DNA of 64,000 nt from Cordylochernes scorpioides (lineage: Eukaryota > Arthropoda > Arachnida > Pseudoscorpiones > Chernetidae). The notes under the pieces were generated by a model. That model was given only the letters and a program-made list of their open reading frames with translations. It was not told the origin of the DNA and made no database searches. Where the stretch lies: positions 13,205,991-13,269,990 of the forward strand of contig CP092870.1 of NCBI GenBank assembly GCA_030710605.1, read 5' to 3'. How positions within the stretch are numbered: the stretch's first letter is position 1; each line of letters opens with the position of its first letter. Of this stretch, positions 1 through 10,757 are shown one piece after another. The position numbers were made by a program, and so were the translations under genes.

Positions 1-262
1 AAAGTTATTTTAAGTGAACATTACTATAGATATATACACTATAAATATAATCTTCTATTTGACATTAGAAATACATATAATTATAAATATATAATATGCT
101 AATAAAGAGCAATGCTCTTATGCAAATTGAAAATCGCATTTTGTTAACTTAAAATTAATGGCACATTGACGTGGTATCTGAAAAATAAACCTATGCGTCA
201 AAATAGTTTGAATTTCCTATAACAGATGGCGCTATAATGCATTAGAGTAAATAATAGAAAAT

Positions 263-669
263 AAAGAGACAAGGATCGCCTCTCCCGTCAAAATAGACGT
301 CTAAAACCAGACGTCATCTATTGACCGTCGCCGCAACTAGCGGCCTTGGGTCGGTGACAAAGCCACAACACCAGCTTTGGCAGACTGAAAAGCGTCTACC
401 TAGAGACCATGGTTTCGGGCTAATGGCCCTCGTCAGTCTAGGGCGAACTTTATTCCATGAGATCCAAACGGGATCTAATAGAATCTTGACAATCTGCCAA
501 AGAGGTATTTAGCTGGCAAAGTGGCTGAGCCATATCTCTGGCTAAAATATAGATGAAAATTTTGCCGGGAGGAAATTGAAATAGATGGCGTCTGGTTTTA
601 GACGTCTATTTTGACGGGAGAGGCGACCTTTGTCTCTTTAGATCAATTTCCTCCCGGAAAAATTTCCAT
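263..669 (-). mobile_element. FB60 foldback repeat, copy 1
   Basis: A ~60-bp block (reads TCGCCTCTCCCGTCAAAATA) occurs inverted at the two ends, 263-322 and 580-640, around a ~260-bp unique core. The outer right end continues into a CTCCCGG-containing motif. Homologous copies lie at 4931-5340 and 28606-28797, so this is an interspersed element. I see no coding capacity and do not recognise the family; the internal ORF of 63 codons is not conserved as a frame in the other copies. Confidence 0.7.
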
Positions 670-1555
670 ATATATAATAGAAAATAAATATAAAATTACT
701 TATGTTATTTATAATTAAAAATAAGACAATCGTTTACATTCATATACAATTTCTGTTATTATATCTTTCTAATATAAAATATATTAATAAAGAAAGAGAG
801 AGATAATAAAGATTACCTTTATAGTTATCAAATATTATTTTAATCCTTACTAAGAGATAAAAACATATATACGCGCATTTAAACTGGAAACTACAATCAT
901 AACGTGGCCGAGTAGAAATAATAAAAGTCTCTATTCCAATCGAAATAATATCCTCATAATTTGAAAGCGCAACAATAGCTTCTAATTAAAAACTGCCTCG
1001 GAATTCTCTGAAGGCAATAAAATTTAACACACGAGTAAACGTAATTAAAAACTTTTAAAAGCTTTTTACAAAGGAGCTTTTACCAAATTAAAAATCATCT
1101 CCTTTTATAAATGAGTTTGAAAATTAAATCTTTGTGTTTGAAAGGTTAACCCATATACGGGTAAAATACAATTTATAAAAACACTGAATAAACAACGAAA
1201 ATAATCAAATTTCTCTAAAAAAACTAATTAATTTATTACATGTAGAAAATCATGTTCATTTATTTATAGATGATAACATTTATTCTCAAAATTAATTAGA
1301 TATTTTTATCAATATTGAAGAAATATTATGTTAAAGATAAATACATCATTGTATGTAAAGTTTTTAAAAAGCGAGTTGTGTTTTATTGTACATATTCTTT
1401 TCACTACACTCTTTGCGATTCACAATCTACCGCAATTTAGAATTTAACATAGGGTATATATACTGATACAGATATATCACAGCTACAAGCTCTTTGTTCA
1501 TAAGCCGACATATGAAATCCGACGCTAGAGATAAACAAAGAGCCATTATAATAAT
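670..1555. other. AT-rich stretch, nothing recognised
   Basis: No ORF with recognisable content, no tRNA-like boxes and no inverted repeat that I can support. Confidence 0.5.
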
Positions 1556-1769
1556 ACAATATAATGCGGTTTATGATTGTAGCGGAACACTGTGGGTTCG
1601 ATTCCCAACCATGGACGCTATATTTTTTCCGTTTATCATTACTATTCACAATTCATCCTTTCATACTTCATCCCTAAGGTTAGAAATAACCGTTATTTCT
1701 CCTTAAAATAAATTTCGATTTTTCGTTCAAAAGAAACATATGCGGGATAATTTTCAAATGTCGTTTTAC
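1556..1769 (+). mobile_element. half copy of the tRNA-bearing foldback
   Basis: The sequence from about 1580 matches the right arm of the foldback at 9870-10317, including the B-box GGTTCGATTCC in 1595-1610 and the outer end AAATGTCGTTTTA. The left flank ATAATGCGG...TGATTGTA also occurs next to the 10-kb copy. The left arm and loop are missing, so this is a deletion derivative or the simpler ancestor of that foldback. Confidence 0.65.
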
Positions 1770-2300
1770 AAAGAACCTTTATCTTTCTACAATGGTATTT
1801 ACGCATGCGCTATTAACAGTGTTGCCAGTCTTATTTGTTGTTTAGTCTTTATTATAAAATATTTCTTTTTTTTTTCAATATTTGATTTTATATTTTGATT
1901 TAAGAAGTTCGGTTACTATTTGATCGTACCATTTATGATAAACACAAGATCGCCATTATTCTATCCACTGATTTAAATCTGTGATCAGTGACAATTAGCC
2001 AAATGTGCGTCGTTTGATTAAATTTAAAAAACAAACTACATTACATTTTACGACATTTTCTTAATTTTTATAAAATTCTACATAATCTTTTATTTCTTAC
2101 TTCCGGCTCAAGACACGTATTTCTTCCTCAAATTATTTTATCAGCTCAATTAAAGCAAATATGATTTAAAATTGTTTTATTATATTTTCAAGATGTCATA
2201 CTGTATAATATTGTCAAAATATTTTGTATTCAAAATAAGATAATAATATATATGTAACAAAATTTATATAACATATATGTTAAAAAATAATAGGAAAAAA
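1770..2300. other. AT-rich stretch, nothing recognised
   Basis: Poly-T run near 1867 and AT-rich sequence only. No supported feature. Confidence 0.5.
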
Positions 2301-2338
2301 TAAATCAGGTGTTAATATTAAAAAAACAAAGAAGGCAT

Positions 2339-2710
2339 ATATTGGTTCACCTGCATGCACTTGTGGAAACGAACAACAAACCCCTGAACACCTTCCGATA
2401 AACTGTCCATTAACTTCTGATCTAAGGGGAGAAAACCAACTTTACCTGACTAATACAAAACAAGCTGCTTGCAATAAAGACCAATACATCAAGTTTAATA
2501 GATTCTGCAGGATGTATATTTTGAGGCGAAAGTGTTGACTGTACATATTTCAAGCTACTACTTATAATTGCTATATGTAAAATTTGACATCGAACGTTTA
2601 ATTTTAATGATTTCCAATGTTCAATGGTATTAATTGTATACAATTTAAAACATACACGCAATTATCCAAATTGAGGATATGGCGTGTCTCTCCCAACTGT
2701 TAAATAAATA
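2339..2710 (+). pseudogene. 5'-truncated LINE 3' end with target-site duplication
   Basis: A 16-bp direct repeat AAAACAAAGAAGGCAT (2323-2338 and 2711-2726) flanks the segment, as expected for target-primed insertion. The plus frame from about 2349 reads through a C-x-C-x8-H-x4-C cluster (CTCGNEQQTPEH then INC) to a TGA at about 2539, resembling the zinc-binding C-terminus of non-LTR retrotransposon ORF2. The 3' UTR holds a hairpin at 2654-2687 shared with the fragments at 12.6 kb and 57.5 kb. Only the last ~65 codons survive. Confidence 0.65.
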
Positions 2711-2810
2711 AAAACAAAGAAGGCATTTACTTTACGTTAATCACTTTATTAGCATAACTGCCCTAATTCCTATTTTGATACAATGTCCTCAAAATGTTAT
2801 GACAATAGTA

Positions 2811-3023
2811 CACTTATTGGCAAAACTTAGTAAAGTTGTACCTTTTAGAATGTATATCGAGATTTAGACAATAACTCTGAATGATATTTGATACACACTG
2901 ACCTTTATTAAAGACACACGAGATAACCAAGTGTGAATGAAAAAGGCCTCCGTCTCCTTATAAAAATCAACAAGCGAACGGCGACAAAGATTTTTACACT
3001 TCCTTAAGCAGTGTTCAATAGTG
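2811..3023 (+). mobile_element. TA-flanked MITE of the 76-bp family
   Basis: About 213 bp, flanked by TA on both sides, with degenerate terminal inverted repeats beginning CACT. The part next to the left end (CAAAACTT, AAGTTGTACC, GACAATAACTCTGA) matches the monomer of the array at 45.8-49.8 kb. Other copies: 8350-8560 and 57920-58126. No coding capacity; the TA flanks suggest mobilisation by a Tc1/mariner transposase. Confidence 0.65.
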
Positions 3024-3494
3024 TAATATAAGAAATGAAAACTATTTAAGAACGACATTTTCCTTTTAAAACAAAGCGATTCTGTCTTTATTGCAAAAGA
3101 AAATATTGGGATGACCTAGCTCATCGGGTTTCGCCCGTTTAATCCACCATACCGTCAAGATATTGCACGTAAGCATTTGATATTTATTGAACTATTCGGG
3201 TTATATATTCGGCTACTGTAGGGAATCCTCGGTAGATTTTATAAAAATATAGAAATAATATTCCACATTACAAATTGTAGACCCGCCGCAGAGATCTCCT
3301 GTTAGAAGGTAACGAGATTATTTGCTGGTCATACACATATATATATATACATATATATTATGATTATTTTGTTTTGTTGTTGAAAAAGATAGAGAATTGA
3401 AGGTGCAGTCGTGAAAATAGTAAAGGTAATTATTTACCCATCAAGTTGTTTTTATTTGGAATTACTTGAAGCAAATTATACATAAAATTATTTT
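3024..3494. other. AT-rich stretch
   Basis: Short inverted segment around 3120-3150 (GGGTTTCGCCC) resembles the hairpin family at 6390-6480 and 50061-50322 only weakly. Otherwise nothing recognised. Confidence 0.4.
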
Positions 3495-3665
3495 TCACAG
3501 TAATATAGAATTTATAAAATGAATTCTATATTCGTGAATTAAAAAATAGGTAGGTTTACTTTACATATTTACAAAAATTTTCAAAAAATCATATGTTCTA
3601 AATCTATGGTCAAAAATGTAGAACAGTCAATTAATGAAAATAAAATATATGTTTTAAAAAATAAA
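3495..3665 (+). repeat. interspersed repeat, partner at 9.4-9.6 kb
   Basis: The segment around TAATATAGAATTTATAAAAT and AAATAGGTAGGTTTAC recurs in reverse complement at about 9405-9595. No coding content; family unknown. Confidence 0.5.
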
Positions 3666-4930
3666 ATATTTGAATTTTAGATTATATAATATATATATTT
3701 AAAAAAGAAGGAATATTCTGGCAACGAGACCATATTGAAATTATTTGTAATTTTATGGTAGAGATTCCTATGAATATTCTCGCGTTAGAGAAATAGTTGC
3801 CCAAAGAGGGAAGTAGAAATAAAGATTTATTCTTCGGTACCAACGAACGGTCTAATATGTTAAAGCTAAAGATACACGAATTTCTATAGCAATCACAATC
3901 AAAACCAATATATGCAAATAAACCAAACAAACTCTCAAACTTGAAATTATGTAAATCAACAATATAAATGTAAAATATATTTAAAGTGGATACAGACGAA
4001 GTTTCTGAAACAGTTAAAGGATTTACAACAGTGTTCTAAGGCTGATATGTAAACAAAAAAGGGAAAAAACATCGTCTCTTTAGATGGAAAGTGTTTCCCC
4101 GACAGCAACAAGAATTGCATTTCCTGGCATTTGATGAATCGCCGAGCTTTCGACATCTGATTCATTCCTTCGCCAATAAGCCGATAACCCGGGCGGTACA
4201 TCTCCGCCAATTAAACCTCACATCGATCCGTCGAAAAATAAATGCAAAAAATTCGGCCTAACAGCCAGGAAATCCGCTGTTGGGCTGACAAAAAAAAAAG
4301 AGGCTTAAAGTCCCTGTTTTATTATTCCTTTTTTTCCCCTCTCACTCTTTCCCCCTCCCTAACATATTTATATCCCAACGTTGAGGAATTTTTCTCCGAC
4401 AACATTTCTAAACTCTCCCCGATTGTATTTGAATAACATGCCCTAATAGGATATTAAAATTGGCTTACGGCTGAATTTCAAATCTAACGTGTTTATTAAA
4501 ATGCGACTGGGTTCTAACGAGTTTTCTAAGTTGTTTGTGTTATACAGACGTTGTTTTAATAGAGTTACTTGGTGTGTTTTGACTTGCAGGCAGGGTGGAT
4601 ATTCTGGTAGCCTGCCAGCCTGGTTATTCTATCTGTCTGTCAGCGTCTTACCTCAACTTGCCGACTTTATCGATTTCTATCGAGTTCAATATAATCATTT
4701 ACTATGTAAATAAATTAATACAACATTTCTAGTTATACACGCTTTGTTATACGACATCATGTAAAGGTGAAAATATCTCCATTATAATCCTGGTGGAAGA
4801 TTAGGCACTGCATTAAATATTATTTGTACACACAATAATACGCTCGTCTGTATATCAAAAAAAGAGAATTACTATTCTCTAATAAATTAAAAAGATACAA
4901 ACATTTTTGCAGGTTGAAATATATATATAT
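3666..4930. other. non-repetitive stretch without a recognised gene
   Basis: Positions 4060-4440 are visibly less AT-rich than the surroundings (GC-richer around 4140-4230) and match nothing else in the window. They could be conserved non-coding DNA. No ORF I would defend. Confidence 0.35.
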
Positions 4931-5340
4931 GGAAATTTAGCTGGGAGGATATATAAATATAATAGATGGCGTCTAGTTTTGACGTCTATTTTGACGGGAG
5001 AGGCGACCTTTGTTTCTTTAAATCAATATCCTCCCGGCAAAATTTCCATCTATATTTTAGCCATAGATTTAGCCCTGCCACTTTGCCAGATAAACACCTC
5101 TTTGGTAGATTGAGAAGATTCCATTAGATCCCGTGTGGATCTCATGGAATAAAGTCCGCCCTAGACTGACGAGGGTCATTAGCCCGAAAACATGGTCTCT
5201 AGGTAGACGCTTTTCAGTTTGCCAAAGCTGGAGTTGTAGCTTTGTCACCGACCCGAGACCGCTAGTTTGCGGTGACGGTCAATAGATGGCATCTAGTTTT
5301 GACGTCTATTTTGACGGGAGAGGCGACTTTGTCTCTTTAA
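4931..5340 (+). mobile_element. FB60 foldback repeat, copy 2
   Basis: Same core as 263-669 in the opposite orientation. The 60-bp blocks here (4961-5020 and 5281-5340) are in direct orientation to each other, whereas in copy 1 they are inverted. The left block is embedded between GGGAGGA and TCCTCCC, which are mutually inverted and could have supported a flip. Confidence 0.7.
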
Positions 5341-5393
5341 ATATATATATATATGATTAAATTTGAATACTATAAAGAGCATTTTTATTTCTA

Positions 5394-5546
5394 CGTTTCA
5401 GTGAACCGCTGATATTTCTTTCAATGAAAACAAACTTTACATAATCGATGCGCTACGCGTTCTACAAATATCTTCAAAATCCAGCCAATATAAATACTGT
5501 AAGGTTTGTTTTTCTTTAAAATTTGACAGAGAGGTTCACTGAAACG
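5394..5546. mobile_element. short MITE with TA flanks
   Basis: 153 bp with inverted ends CGTTTCAGTGAACC / GGTTCACTGAAACG, each adjoining TA, so the symmetric stretch is CTACGTTTCAGTGAACC. No coding capacity. The TA flanks fit a Tc1/mariner-mobilised element. Confidence 0.65.
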
Positions 5547-5928
5547 TAGTAATACATTTTTAAAAAGGTTGTAGAGAATTTATGTAATCCTCTATAATAG
5601 AAAGAATTATTATAACAGATATTTGAATATATTGTATGATAAATTCAATCATTGAAAAATACTAATATATTCAGAAAATATACGCCTCGAGGAATGAAAA
5701 GGTAATTAACATTGTCGATGCGTGTTCATTAGATTTTAGATATTTATTTAGTAAGATCAATATTCCTTCCCTAAAGATATGATTCAGATCTAATCTTTCC
5801 ATAATGGAAATGGAAATGTTTTGATAATAACGGTATTAGAAGGTATCTAGTGGCCTTTCTACCTAGTGGAAGCTCGTGCAAATATCGTCTAGAGATGATA
5901 CGAGATAATAGATGATATGAGAGAAGAA

Positions 5929-6210
5929 TTACAAAAACTATAACATCACTCAGAACGAAACACTAAAAAGGAATGACAATACATCCAGATGGCACAAGAA
6001 CCTATAGAACATGCAACAACTGTCCTGGTGTGGAACTAACACCTACCCACATATTTTCATGCCCAGCAATGGCCGCAGCCTTGCAGAAAATTGAAATGGA
6101 CCCAGAGAAGCAGCTTTACATACCCAAGATAGTGGACATTCTGACTGCTGTGATAGAGATGCAGGGAGACATCTGAGGCTCTTCATTGGATACGACATCA
6201 ACAACTAATA
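5929..6210 (+). pseudogene. LINE-A ORF2 C-terminus, truncated copy 1
   Basis: Translates as the extreme C-terminus of an RNase-H-type LINE ORF2: a GMTIHPDGTRTYR segment, then the zinc cluster CNNCPGVELTPTHIFSC (C-x2-C-x8-H-x4-C), ending IEMQGDI and TGA at about 6176. A stop interrupts the frame just before GMTIHP. The tail is ACGACATCAACAAC. Copies: 6872-7133 (+) and 15909-16727 (-). It is 5' truncated and cannot be functional. Confidence 0.8.
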
Positions 6211-6389
6211 TTTTTGGATACCTGTTGTGTATAGGGAGGCTGGTTATAGAGTATTTTTACAGAGCAAGTATCGTGGAGAATAAAATGATAAAAAACTATT
6301 CCCAATTAATGTGATGCATCATCTCTCTATCTTTTATGAGAAATGTAAACTATTATTGACACTTATGATTCATTTTGACATAAAATAAT

Positions 6390-6480
6390 TTCTCGTACTG
6401 CCCTTACGGCAGTTATAAAATATTGGGAGGGCCTGGCTCACCGGTCCCATTGTTCTATAATTGCAGTAAGGCCAATAGAA
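6390..6480. repeat. imperfect hairpin of the palindrome family
   Basis: Inverted halves around TTGGGAGGGCCTGGCTCACC, with TACTGCCCTTACGGCAG and TGCAGTAAGGCCAATAG at the edges. The motifs GAGGGCTTGGCTCA and TGCAGTAAGG recur in the perfect palindrome at 50061-50322 and in the hairpin at 12390-12452. Confidence 0.5.
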
Positions 6481-6539
6481 AATTGTTTTATTTTTTTTTG
6501 TCGTGTCGTGCTGAGCCACGAAGCAACTCTATAAGACTT

Positions 6540-6720
6540 GAACAATTATTATTTATTGCCAAGATAGAACTCAATAGAAAAAGGCATTTAAAGCAACAAA
6601 ACTACTCGACTCCTAATGCTGGACTGGTCTCCACAACTTAATGCATACGTCCTATTTATTGCACAAATAAGTTAAACTCAAACTATGTAAATTGTGCTAC
6701 AACAAAGAACAAATAGGCAA
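6540..6720 (+). repeat. interspersed repeat X, partial
   Basis: Matches 45160-45430: shared landmarks TTTATTGCCAAG, GACTGGTCTCCACAACTTAAT and AACTATGTAAATTG followed by ACAAAGAACAAATA. The 45-kb copy contains an extra 100-bp insertion. No coding content. Confidence 0.55.
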
Positions 6721-6871
6721 AGAGTAAATAGGCAAAGACACAACACGCGTCAAAAATATTTCAAATTTCTTACTAATATCAAATGTTGCAGAGAAAGAAA
6801 CCTGTCAGAAAATGGGATGAGACAAACTTACACAATGGAAGAGTTTCTAAATGTTTTCGATATGTTTACTG

Positions 6872-7133
6872 TAATCACTCAGAACAAAACACTACAAAGG
6901 AATGACAATACATCCAGATGGCACAAGAACCTATAGGAAATGCAACAACTGTTCTGGCGTGGAACTAATACCTACCCATATATTATTATGCCCAGCGATG
7001 GCCGCAGCCTTGCAGAAAATTGACATGGGCTCAGAACAGAAGCTTTACACACCCAAGATAGTGGACATTGCTGCTGCTGTGATAGAGACGCAGGGAGACA
7101 TTTGAGACACTTCATTGGACACGACAACAACTG
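6872..7133 (+). pseudogene. LINE-A ORF2 C-terminus, truncated copy 2
   Basis: Second 3'-end copy 660 bp after the first, same strand, with the same protein segment (GMTIHPDGTRTYRKCNNC ... HILLC) and end at about 7105. The tail is ACGACAACAAC. Differences in the zinc cluster (S for P, L for F) show it is an independent copy, not a recent tandem duplicate. Confidence 0.8.
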
Positions 7134-8349
7134 TAATAGCTATTTTCTACCAATTTTATTTATTAGGAATCCTTCTCTTAAACCTTCTATATGGAGGAAC
7201 AGGCAATACCATACTCTTATATTTGGTTGGTAAGATGCTTCCACATTTCAGCTTCATATCTTTAGTCTCCATGACCTCTTTTATAATTATACAATAGGAT
7301 AATTTATTTTAAAAAGCATCATATTTCATGGGTTTGTCAAAACTCTATATATAAAATGGCAAAGCAACAATACATAATGACGTTAGTTACTCTGTAATTA
7401 TGTAGATTGAAGTTGTATGCAAATTAAATCCATTTCGATCAACTAGAAATGGCATTTAACCCAAGTCCGAGGTTTATGGAAATGTGATGAATGCTCCATT
7501 CCAGGGATGGTTGAGCTGAGATTGAACGCGACGGCTGGAAAATAAACAGAAGAACTTATGAATAGATTTAAAAAATCCCATCAGATAGCTATCTAGATAA
7601 CGGCTTATTAACAGGGCTGTCCGTTTCAATCTCCCATTGATGTTGGGTCTGAGATTATTTCCCATTTTTTAAATATTCCTTCATACGGCGCTTCACTGGG
7701 TTCCCTCTTGCTGACGTGATGGAATTCATGCATTCAGAAAGGTTATTTCCTATTTTAATTTCTTGATTAGAAATCAAATTTAATATATCTCATTATCGCG
7801 TCTTATAAGTGAAATAATTTTCTGAAAAACAAGTATATATAGGTGTGGCAATATAGCGTCTGTTAATAAATTGCAATGTAGATATTTAATTGTAATATTT
7901 TTTTTCATAATCAGAAATTGAGGTAGAATATTTTCATAAAACATAGTGAAAGGAATGGCATCAATTTCGAATTATGATATAAACACGATTGGATATATTA
8001 GACTGCAGAAATTGTTTAATACACTGGCTTATTAAAACGAATTCGGCATAAATTGCATATCCCTATGAGAGATTGATTAAACGGCTACATATTAAAAATG
8101 TTATTTTAAAACTTTGATATATATGGTGTTTTATGATTTCTAAAAGATCACAAGAATGAAGATAACGTGAACGGTGGAATGTGTGCACTGTTAAATGTGA
8201 TGGAAATATTGAACATGGCCAAGACCTCCGAACAAACCTCTAAACAATTATTTATTCCGACAATTCCATTAACAAATATTTAAATACTCATATTTCTCTA
8301 TAATGACAGGTGTTCAATTTTCTAAAATGTACTTAATTTTCCAGATATA
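7134..8349. other. non-repetitive stretch without a recognised gene
   Basis: 7440-7760 is less AT-rich and appears once in the window; it has no convincing ORF. The rest is AT-rich. Confidence 0.4.
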
Positions 8350-8560
8350 CACTCATGGACAAAACTATAGGAATTTGAAAGTTTGTCGCCGGTCGTCTCT
8401 TTTTTTTTTTTTGAAAGAAACAGAGGTAATTTTGTTCACACTTTGTAATATTCTGTGTCTTCAATAAAGATCACTGTATATCGAATATCTTTCAGAGTTA
8501 TTGTCTGAATCCCGATATGCACGCAAAAAGGTACAACTTCCTCAAGTTCTATTCCATTAA
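8350..8560 (+). mobile_element. TA-flanked MITE of the 76-bp family
   Basis: The left end reads CACTCATGGACAAAACTA after a TA; the right end is the degenerate inverse before TA at 8561. The right subterminal part (GAGTTATTGTCTGAATCCCG, then AAAAAGGTACAACTTCCT) equals one monomer of the array at 45.8-49.8 kb. This copy has a single monomer and so shows the unexpanded structure. Confidence 0.75.
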
Positions 8561-9023
8561 TATAAATCACAAGGGTAAAAAAAAATATATATATCTAAAA
8601 TTAAACTCAATCGTTTGAACTCAATGCTCCAATTATACCAGTTAGTAAATCTAAAAGGAATTCTCGACCCGACAGAAGTCTCCGGATGGCAGTAAAAATC
8701 ACAAACGTTCTTTACCCGTGAAAAATAGTACAAAAGTGAAATTACACTCGGATCAAGTGGATAAATTAAGAAAAAAGGCATCTCCTGATTGTACAACTAA
8801 AACATACTGAAGGTTTACGCTATTTGTCGAAATAAATGTCAACTAACTGTTGACTTTTAATTAATCTAGAATTGATCAAATACCTTTTCTCGATTAATCA
8901 AGAATAGAGGATCAATTTTCTCTAGCGTTAGTTGGAACCAAGGATTTCTTCTGTTTTGGGAATATCCTGTCGCTGATCACAAATTGGAATACATTACATC
9001 ATATATGTGTTCACATTTTATTT
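8561..9023. other. AT-rich stretch with a degenerate half foldback
   Basis: 8765-8960 resembles the foldback family of 15010-15292 (AAAAAAGGCAT, then TCAAGAA and inverted partners) but is decayed. Nothing else recognised. Confidence 0.35.
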
Positions 9024-9305
9024 TTACAACAACAACAACGGCTTTATTAGGACATTTCCGTTCTGTAAGGACTCAACATACATCATTTTCATGAAGAAAG
9101 GAGGGGAAAAACATAAACAAAGGAGAGAAGGGAAAATGAAAAGGAAATCAAAGTATTCAACATAACTATACAAATTAACTATGGAAGGAAATTGTTCTGT
9201 AATGAGTTCACATTTATTGCAGTTCAAATAGCGCCATATGTTTCTATAAAGACTTAGCATTGCAGGACAGCACATTAAAGAAGAGGCTATGGTCTATTGG
9301 AGTCT
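9024..9305 (-). pseudogene. LINE 3'-end fragment
   Basis: In reverse complement a frame gives HSLFF and, one frame over, CPAMLSLYRNIWRYL, the pattern of a LINE zinc cluster followed by the C-terminal helix. A (GTT)4 tail lies at the 3' end near 9030. A frameshift separates the H and C of the cluster. Family uncertain; differs from LINE-A. Confidence 0.45.
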
Positions 9306-9404
9306 TTCTCCTCAGCTTCAGTTCTTAACCTAATGTACCTTCATTATCGAAGTACCTCCGAATTTTGAATATCTGAAAATTAGGAATAGCTTTGTGTATA
9401 TATA

Positions 9405-9595
9405 AAAATTAAAATCTAAAAATACATATATTTTATTGTCATTTATTGACTGTTTTACATTTTTTTTAAACCATATTTTAGAATATACCACTTTGATTAT
9501 TGTTGTAAATAGGTAGTTAACCTACCTATATATTTTTTTAATTCACTAATATAGTATTCATTTTATAAATTACTGTAAAAAATATTTAATGTCCT
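9405..9595 (-). repeat. interspersed repeat, partner of 3495-3665
   Basis: Reverse complement of the 3.5-kb repeat, sharing GTAAACCTACCTAT-like and ATAAATTACTGTAAAAAATA segments. Diverged; no coding content. Confidence 0.45.
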
Positions 9596-9869
9596 GAACC
9601 TCTTAGATGATTAAGTTAGTTATATATTTATTTAATTTTATTTTTAATTCATATATTTATTACTATTATTTATGAATTTTTCTCACAGTTATTTCAAATT
9701 TTCATGTTCTATTTATTTGTTATTTATTTTGTAATTAATTCGAAATTCTTAACTATTAATAATTATTTATATATATTACACTGTTTTTCTTTTGATTATA
9801 TTTAATCAACCTACCTTACCTTGTGTTGTTTAAAATGTATACAATATAATATAATGCGGCTTGTGATTG

Positions 9870-10317
9870 TAAAACGACATTTGAAAACCATCCCGCATGT
9901 TTCTTTTCAAAGAAAAATCAAAATTTCATTTCAAGGAGAAATAACGATTATTTCTAACCTTAGTGATGAGGTATGAAAGGATTAATTGTGAAGAGTAATG
10001 ATAAACGGAAAAATAAAAGTGTCCAGGGATGGGAATCGAACCCACAGTGTTCCGCTTACCGGGCAGATGCCATGTCCACTAGGCTACCCTGTACATATTT
10101 TTCCGTTCGGACATGGCATCTGCCCGGTAAGCGGAACACTGTGGGTTCGATTCCCATCCCTGGATACTTTTATTTTTCCGTTTATCATTACTCTTCACAA
10201 TTCATCCTTTCATACCTCATCACTATGGTTAGAAATAATCGTTATTTCTCCTTGAAATAAAATTTGATTTTCCGTTGAAAAGAAACACATGCCGGATGGT
10301 TTTCAAATGTCGTTTTA
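9870..10317. mobile_element. foldback element with a tRNA-like sequence in each arm
   Basis: Arms of ~208 bp (9870-10077 and 10109-10317) are inverted copies around a 31-bp spacer, with a handful of mismatches. Each arm carries a tRNA-like 3' half: B-box GGTTCGATTCC with CCCTGGA acceptor-like 3' end. The left arm plus spacer completes it with an A-box-like TAGCCTAGTGG, so a ~72-nt tRNA-like unit reads on the minus strand at about 10023-10094. Pol III promoter boxes in both arms facing inward are unusual. Probably non-functional as a tRNA. Confidence 0.75.
10023..10094 (-). other. tRNA-like unit (tRNA-derived, not a working tRNA gene)
   Basis: On the minus strand CAGGG...CCCTG can form an acceptor-like stem; A-box TAGCCTAGTGG and B-box GGTTCGATTCC are well placed. 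The anticodon stem is poor, so I do not assign an amino acid. Best read as the head of a tRNA-derived SINE. Confidence 0.5.
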
Positions 10318-10757
10318 AAATGTAATATATTAGATGGTTTATCGCCCAACAAGCTTGTAAGACGTCCGTGGCTCACCTGAAGCACGTGACCTGCTGTGTG
10401 CTTCATAACAAAAACCTCGTAAAAGATGGACGATTGGTCCATCGAAATATTGGATTAATAAAAAATCTTATTAAAATAAAATCCAAAATAAGCTCTATTT
10501 TAAAAATTATTTAATTTTAATTATTCTCAAGTAATTGAAAATAAAAACTACTTGATAAGTAAATAATTATATTTCCTATTTTCAAGACTGTACCTTCAAT
10601 TCCTATATCTTTTCAGCAACATTATATTCATAATATATATAAATAATACCACAATAGGAATTAATTGTCATGGAAATCTTTAGAATATATGTTATGAGGT
10701 AAAGCCCTGCATTGAATCTCATGGTGCTATTTATCAAAAGACTTGCTAGCCAAGAAA
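10318..10757. other. AT-rich stretch, nothing recognised
   Basis: No supported feature. Confidence 0.5.

Noticed and set aside
3120-3150. GGGTTTCGCCC hairpin as a terminator
   Set aside because: Intrinsic terminators do not apply in a eukaryotic genome; it is more likely a remnant of the hairpin repeat family.
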